Shown: one piece after another, positions 59,618 to 64,000 of the stretch
How the letters are laid out: each line of letters starts with the position of its first letter
Position numbering within the stretch: position 1 is the stretch's first letter
Source: Pontibacter lucknowensis
GTDB taxonomy: Bacteria > Bacteroidota > Bacteroidia > Cytophagales > Hymenobacteraceae
Length of the DNA: 64,000 nt
Assembly: GCF_900156415.1 (NCBI RefSeq)
Contig: NZ_FTNM01000001.1
Coordinates: forward strand, 310,001 to 374,000
Reading direction: 5' to 3'
Notes under the pieces: model-generated
Seen by the model: the letters and a program-made list of their open reading frames with translations, nothing else
The model's database searches: none
Told to the model about the DNA's origin: nothing
Program-made: the position numbers and the translations under genes

Positions 59618-62600
59618 TTGCCTGTTTTTTCGCATTTACACACCCATACCCAGTACTCCCTGCTCGACGGTCAGGCCAGCATCAGCGCCCTCATGAAAAA
59701 GGCGCAGGCCGATGGCATGCCCGCCGTTGCCATGACCGACCACGGTAACATGTTCGCCGCCTTCAACTTCGTCAACGAGGCCAACAAGTATAACGTGAAG
59801 CCGATCGTGGGCTGCGAGTTTTACCTTGTAAATGACCGTCACCTGAAAACCTTTACAAAGGAACAGAAAGACGTGCGTCACCACCAGCTGCTGCTCGCTA
59901 AAGACCAGGAGGGTTACCAGAACCTGGCCAAGCTCTGCTCGCTTTCCTACATTGAGGGGGTATACAGCAAGTGGCCGCGCATTGATAAGGAACTGCTGCT
60001 CAAGTATAGCAAAGGACTGATCGCGACCAGCTGCTGCATTGGCGCTGAGGTACCGCAGGCTATTTTGTGGAAAAGTGAGGAAGAGGCCGAGGAGATTTTC
60101 AAGTGGTGGCTGGATGTGTTCGGTGAGGATTACTACATCGAGATCCAGCGCCACGGCCTGATGAACATCGACGGCACGGGCAAGAGCCAGGAGGACATCA
60201 ACCAGGTGCTGCTGAAGTGGGCGAAGAAGTATAACTGCAAAGTAATCTGCACCAACGACTCCCACTACGTGGATCAGGAGGACTGGAACGCGCACGACAT
60301 TTTGCTTTGCGTGAACACGGGTGAAGACCAAAGCACGCCTGTAGGTGACTTTGCCACCAAATACTACCGCTTCCTGAGCGACGATCAGAAGGTGATCTAC
60401 GACACCGTGGAAAACGTGCGCAGCAAGTATAGCAACCACATGAACGTGCGTCAGATGCTGCAGCGCATTGACGAGGCTGGTCCGAAAACCCGTTTTGGTT
60501 TCCCGAACGACCAGTTCTACTTCAAGACGCAGGCCGAAATGAACCAGCTGTTCAGCGATGTGCCAGAGGCTGTAGACAATACGAACGAGATCGTGGACAA
60601 GATCACGCCGCCGAAACTAAAGCGCGATATCCTGTTGCCGAACTTTCCGATACCACCGCAGCACGCCGACGCCGACGATTTCCTGCGCCACCTCACTTAC
60701 GAGGGTGCTGCCAAGCGCTATTCTGAGATAACGCCGGAAGTAACCGAGCGCCTCGACTTTGAGCTGCACGTGATCAAGACCATGGGCTTTGCCGGTTACT
60801 TTTTGATCGTGCAGGACTTCATCAACCGCGGCCGCGACATGGGTGTATTTGTTGGTCCGGGTCGTGGTTCTGCCGCTGGTTCGGCGGTAGCCTACTGTAT
60901 TGGTATCACCAACATCGACCCGATCAAGTACAACCTCCTTTTCGAGCGATTCCTGAACCCGGAGCGTGTGTCCATGCCCGATATTGATATCGACTTCGAC
61001 GACGTGAACCGCCAGCGCGTGATCGACTACGTGGTGGACAAGTACGGCAAGACGCAGGTAGCCCAGATCATCACCTTCGGTACGATGGCCGCCAAATCGT
61101 CAATCAAAGACGTGGCCCGTTCTACCTCTTTGCCACTAGCTGAGGCCAACGAACTGGCCAAAATGGTACCTGAGACGCCGGGCACCACGCTGGCCAAGGC
61201 CTTTATGGAGAACCTCGAGCTGGCTGCCATACGTGAAGGCGACGACGCACGCGCTGCCGTACTGAAGCTAGCTGAAAAACTGGAGGGCTCGGTACGCAAC
61301 ACAGGTATACACGCGGCCGGTGTGATCATCGCCCCGGACGACATTACCAATTACATACCGGTCTCTACCTCCAAAGATTCTGACCTGCTCGTGACGCAGT
61401 TCGACGGTAAGGTGATCGAGAGTGCGGGTATGCTGAAGATGGACTTCTTGGGCCTGAAAACCCTGACCATCATCAAAGACGCCATGGAGCTGATCAAGAA
61501 GAACCATGGCGTGGAGATCGACATCGACAACATTCCGATTGACGACGAGAAGACCTACGAGCTCTACCAGCGCGGCGACACGATCGGTACGTTCCAGTTC
61601 GAGTCGGAAGGTATGCGCATGTACCTCAAGGACTTGCAGCCGACCAATATTGAAGATTTGATCGCCATGAACGCCCTTTACCGTCCGGGCCCAATGCAGT
61701 TCATCCCGAACTTCATTAACCGAAAGCACGGCAAAGAGGAAGTAGAATACCCGCACGAACTGCTCGAGCCGATCCTGAATTACTCGTACGGGATCATGGT
61801 ATACCAGGAGCAAATCATGCAGACGGCCCAGATTCTGGCCGGTTACTCACTGGGTGGCGCCGACTTGCTGCGCCGCGCGATGGGTAAGAAGGACATGAAG
61901 AAGATGGCCGAGGAGCGTGAGAAGTTCATCAAAGGAGCTGCCGAGATTAACAACATACCTGCGAAAAAGGCTTCGGAGGTGTTCGACGTGATGGAGAAGT
62001 TCGCCCAGTACGGCTTCAACCGCTCTCACTCCGCCGCTTACTCCGTAGTGGCTTACCAGACCGGCTACCTTAAGGCCCACTACCCTGCCGAGTACATGGC
62101 GGCGGTGCTCACCAACAACATGAACGACATCAAAAAGGTGACGTTCTTTATTGAGGAGGCCCGCAAACAAGGGGTGGCCGTGTTGGGTCCGGACGTGAAC
62201 GAGTCCTTGCTCAAGTTCAACGTGAACGAACAGGGGCAGATCCGTTTCGGTCTGGCCGCTATCAAAGGCACCGGCGAAGCCGCCGTAGACGCTATCATCT
62301 CGGAAAGAGAGAAGAACGGTCCTTATCAGGACATCTTCGACTTCGCGAAGCGCGTGAACCTGCGTGCCGTGAACAAGAAGACCTTTGAAAGTATGGCCCT
62401 GGCTGGTGCATTCGACTCGTGGGGGCTCTACCACCGTGCGCAGCTGATGGAAGTACCGGAAGGTGAGAACATCAGCTTGCTGGAGAAGGCGGTGAGGTAT
62501 GGTAACAATTACCAGGCAGAGCAACAGGCGGCGCAACAGTCGCTGTTCGGGGGAAGCGCCGCTGTGGCCTCTCCACTACCGAAGATCCCAGAGGTACAGG

Positions 62601-63241
62601 TATGGACACAGGCCGAAATGCTGCGTCGCGAGAAGGAGGTAGTGGGTTTCTACATTTCGGGCCATCCGCTCGACCAGTTCAAAATGGAGATCGACTCCTA
62701 TTGCACTTCCGCTTTGGCCGACATCGCCAACCACAAAAATAAGGATATCAATGTAGCGGGTATGGTATCTGAAGTGGTAATCAGGACGGCGAAGAACGGT
62801 AATCCCTTTGCGCTGTTCTCCATCGAAGACTACGACACTACGCTGCAAATGGCACTGTTCGGAGAAGACTACGTGAAGTTCTCTCCATACCTGAAGACGG
62901 GGCTGTACCTGTTCATCCGGGGCAAGGTGCAGCTGCGTTACCGCACCGAGGACCAGTGGGAGCTTAAGCCAACCAACATCCAGCTTCTGGGCGACGTGAT
63001 GGACAAGATGGCGCAAGGTGTGCAGTTGAACGTGAATCTGCAGCTCCTTACGCCGAACATAGCCGAAGCCCTGGAAGAAGCCATCGCGACCAGTCCGGGC
63101 CAGAAGCGACTGGAAATCACGCTACACGTGCCGGACGAAAAACTGGTGCTGCCGACTTACTCGCGCAAGTACCGCATTGACCCGAAGGTATTCCTAGGTC
63201 AGGTAAAGGACTTGGGACTGGGGGAGTGTAAACTGCTGTAA
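59618..63241 (+). CDS. dnaE: DNA polymerase III alpha subunit DnaE
   Basis: The replicative DNA polymerase, 1207 residues, normal for DnaE1. Order: N-terminal PHP domain beginning FSHLHTHTQYSLLDG, with AMTDHGNMF; palm and catalytic region with the three catalytic Asp in PDIDIDFDD (about 454-462); GRGSAAGSAVAYCI before it; fingers with MGKKDMKKMAEER and FAQYGFNRSHSAAYSVVAYQ TGYLKAHYPAEYMAA; a helix-hairpin-helix part; and a C-terminal OB domain (INVAGMVSEVVIR). No intein is present. The start is TTG: an in-frame TAA lies at 59603-59605 and no ATG is available before PVFSHLHTHT. Only one copy of the dispersed motif occurs in 3.6 kb. Confidence 0.97.
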   Translation: MPVFSHLHTHTQYSLLDGQASISALMKKAQADGMPAVAMTDHGNMFAAFNFVNEANKYNVKPIVGCEFYLVNDRHLKTFTKEQKDVRHHQLLLAKDQEGYQNLAKLCSLSYIEGVYSKWPRIDKELLLKYSKGLIATSCCIGAEVPQAILWKSEEEAEEIFKWWLDVFGEDYYIEIQRHGLMNIDGTGKSQEDINQVLLKWAKKYNCKVICTNDSHYVDQEDWNAHDILLCVNTGEDQSTPVGDFATKYYRFLSDDQKVIYDTVENVRSKYSNHMNVRQMLQRIDEAGPKTRFGFPNDQFYFKTQAEMNQLFSDVPEAVDNTNEIVDKITPPKLKRDILLPNFPIPPQHADADDFLRHLTYEGAAKRYSEITPEVTERLDFELHVIKTMGFAGYFLIVQDFINRGRDMGVFVGPGRGSAAGSAVAYCIGITNIDPIKYNLLFERFLNPERVSMPDIDIDFDDVNRQRVIDYVVDKYGKTQVAQIITFGTMAAKSSIKDVARSTSLPLAEANELAKMVPETPGTTLAKAFMENLELAAIREGDDARAAVLKLAEKLEGSVRNTGIHAAGVIIAPDDITNYIPVSTSKDSDLLVTQFDGKVIESAGMLKMDFLGLKTLTIIKDAMELIKKNHGVEIDIDNIPIDDEKTYELYQRGDTIGTFQFESEGMRMYLKDLQPTNIEDLIAMNALYRPGPMQFIPNFINRKHGKEEVEYPHELLEPILNYSYGIMVYQEQIMQTAQILAGYSLGGADLLRRAMGKKDMKKMAEEREKFIKGAAEINNIPAKKASEVFDVMEKFAQYGFNRSHSAAYSVVAYQTGYLKAHYPAEYMAAVLTNNMNDIKKVTFFIEEARKQGVAVLGPDVNESLLKFNVNEQGQIRFGLAAIKGTGEAAVDAIISEREKNGPYQDIFDFAKRVNLRAVNKKTFESMALAGAFDSWGLYHRAQLMEVPEGENISLLEKAVRYGNNYQAEQQAAQQSLFGGSAAVASPLPKIPEVQVWTQAEMLRREKEVVGFYISGHPLDQFKMEIDSYCTSALADIANHKNKDINVAGMVSEVVIRTAKNGNPFALFSIEDYDTTLQMALFGEDYVKFSPYLKTGLYLFIRGKVQLRYRTEDQWELKPTNIQLLGDVMDKMAQGVQLNVNLQLLTPNIAEALEEAIATSPGQKRLEITLHVPDEKLVLPTYSRKYRIDPKVFLGQVKDLGLGECKLL

Positions 63242-63303
63242 TGGATTTGAGAACTTGGAGACAAGGGAGATTCAGAGTTAAGTAGACCTGTGTCTTCAGG
63301 TAT

Positions 63304-63337
63304 AGAAAGGTATGCTGCGCAAGTGGCATACCTTTCT
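63304..63337. terminator. Inverted repeat between dnaE and the last gene
   Basis: Arms 63304-63315 and 63326-63337 pair perfectly over 12 bp (agaaaggtatgc). T-runs are short, so it is a moderate terminator candidate for both convergent genes. It overlaps a copy of AGGTATA at 63298-63304. Confidence 0.6.
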
Positions 63338-63340
63338 GCT

Positions 63341-63955
63341 TTAAAAGGCATAGCCGAGCGACATACCCAACCGAAGGTCATAAGGTGAGGGTTTGTGGTA
63401 CTCTATCTCTTCCTTCGTATAATTTGATTTGCTGATCAGCTTTTGGTGAAAATGACAACCTATTCCCCAGAACAGATCAATAGTAAAACCTTTAGGCTTC
63501 ACTTGCTGGTATCCCATTATTGCTCCAGCGCCATACCCTGCCCATTGCTCGTACTCCCGGTCGGGTTCGCTGAAAAGCCAAAAACCATTTCCTCCTTCTC
63601 TTTCATTGTGTATGCGCAAGCGGTACTTCAGGTATGGCCCTGCATAAAACCCATTGAGAGATTTGCCCTTCGAATAGAATTTAAAATCGGATGTGATCGC
63701 ATACGTCGAAGAAAAATCGTCTTTCATCAAAGTGAGTCGCCTCGGATAAGCGGTAGCTGTTAATGCCCCTGCAAAATGTGGGGTGATATGCCGCTCATAA
63801 GACACATTGAATGACCCAATAAACAGAGGTATTATATTAAGCTTAAATGCATTGGGCCTTTGTAGTTTACTATCTTCTCCCTCGATATCTTGCGCGCAGA
63901 CTCCCCGGGTTATAAGTAGGAACAGAAACAAAGCTAAAGTGCACCTAGTCTTCAT
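63341..63955 (-). CDS. Small outer-membrane beta-barrel protein (DUF3575-like)
   Basis: A 204-residue exported protein (signal peptide ending GVCAQ). The mature part has the pattern of small Bacteroidota barrels, FKLNIIPLFIGSFNVSYERH ITPHFAG, which resembles DUF3575, then FYAGPYLKYRLR, GYGAGAIMGYQ and the C-terminal RLGMSLGYAF ending in Phe, a typical barrel-closing strand. Function is unknown. The start lies 45 bp from the window edge, so its promoter is mostly outside. Confidence 0.7.
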   Translation of the reverse strand: MKTRCTLALFLFLLITRGVCAQDIEGEDSKLQRPNAFKLNIIPLFIGSFNVSYERHITPHFAGALTATAYPRRLTLMKDDFSSTYAITSDFKFYSKGKSLNGFYAGPYLKYRLRIHNEREGGNGFWLFSEPDREYEQWAGYGAGAIMGYQQVKPKGFTIDLFWGIGCHFHQKLISKSNYTKEEIEYHKPSPYDLRLGMSLGYAF

Positions 63956-64000
63956 CGAGTCATCGGGTTGTAAGCTTTATAAAATCAAAATACCTATAAT

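Noticed and set aside
1-64000. tRNA, rRNA, insertion sequence, prophage or integrase
   Set aside because: No T-loop-like GTTCRANNC within a cloverleaf, no rRNA signature and no transposase or integrase protein was found by reading the sequence and its translations.

Overview
The window is chromosomal DNA from a member of the Bacteroidota, most likely order Cytophagales, family Hymenobacteraceae (Pontibacter or a close relative; the genus is a guess). The reasons are TAnnTTTG-type -7 promoter elements in front of many genes, several TTG starts without a visible Shine-Dalgarno sequence, a ribosomal protein S16 with a long Ala/Glu tail, Rho with a large Arg/Glu-rich insertion, an OmpA protein with thrombospondin type-3 calcium repeats, a Bacteroidota-type LptD, and many secreted proteins or lipoproteins without assigned function. 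No rRNA, tRNA, CRISPR array, transposase, integrase or phage gene was seen. It reads as ordinary core genome with a few accessory patches.

Layout. 0-9.3 kb: small lipoprotein, periplasmic trehalase, secreted beta-propeller, MeaB GTPase, a minus-strand WD40-DivIVA-FolB unit, a phosphopantetheinyl transferase, a secreted peroxiredoxin-like protein and a SirB1-type transglutaminase-fold protein. 9.4-13 kb: acyl-CoA carboxylase beta subunit and an amidase-MlaD envelope pair. 13-18.4 kb: LptD, PanB, an RluA-type pseudouridine synthase and a fatty-acid desaturase. 18.7-21.1 kb: the conserved rpsP-rimM-trmD-rplS unit. 21.2-27.4 kb: a degenerate pyrophosphatase-like lipoprotein, a coiled-coil secreted protein, the coupled queD-folE pair, a TIGR01777 oxidoreductase and PBP1A. 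27.6-30.9 kb: a run of little-known genes (secreted YCII-like protein, methyltransferase-like membrane protein, UbiA-type prenyltransferase, membrane protein). 31-34.3 kb: rho and serS. 34.5-38.8 kb: accessory surface proteins, including an OMP/TIG-Kelch lipoprotein pair, and a TraB/GumN protein. 38.9-41.7 kb: polX with a heptosyltransferase-like gene. 41.8-44.7 kb: small envelope proteins and an EVE-domain protein. 44.8-46.3 kb: pyrR-pyrB. 46.4-50.8 kb: OmpA, aminopeptidase P and a second heptosyltransferase-like gene. 50.9-59.4 kb: lipoprotein, M16 peptidase, O-methyltransferase, LysM lytic transglycosylase, MFS transporter and MscS channel. 59.6-63.2 kb: dnaE. 63.3-64 kb: a small outer-membrane protein.

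Common themes are envelope building and remodelling (LptD, MlaD, amidase, PBP1A, lytic transglycosylase, two GT9 enzymes, OmpA, desaturase), folate/pteridine synthesis (folB, queD, folE), nucleotide and acyl-CoA metabolism, and replication/translation housekeeping. Genes are mostly in short operons separated by strong, often perfect, hairpin terminators that serve convergent genes from both sides.

The most unusual signal is not a gene. A short motif, TATACCT / AGGTATA (extended form GCTATACCTG / CAGGTATAGC), recurs about 100 times by my hand tally, against about 8 expected by chance. It lies in all reading frames and in intergenic DNA, sometimes as inverted pairs. It resembles a genome-wide dispersed signal such as a DNA-uptake sequence or the cyanobacterial HIP1 element. 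Second are degenerate period-7 and period-8 repeat arrays at gene edges, one of them inside a glycosyltransferase gene. Others are a pyrophosphatase homologue without its metal-binding aspartates, a PolX without its polymerase aspartates, and a small cluster of DnaA-box-like sequences near 54 kb.
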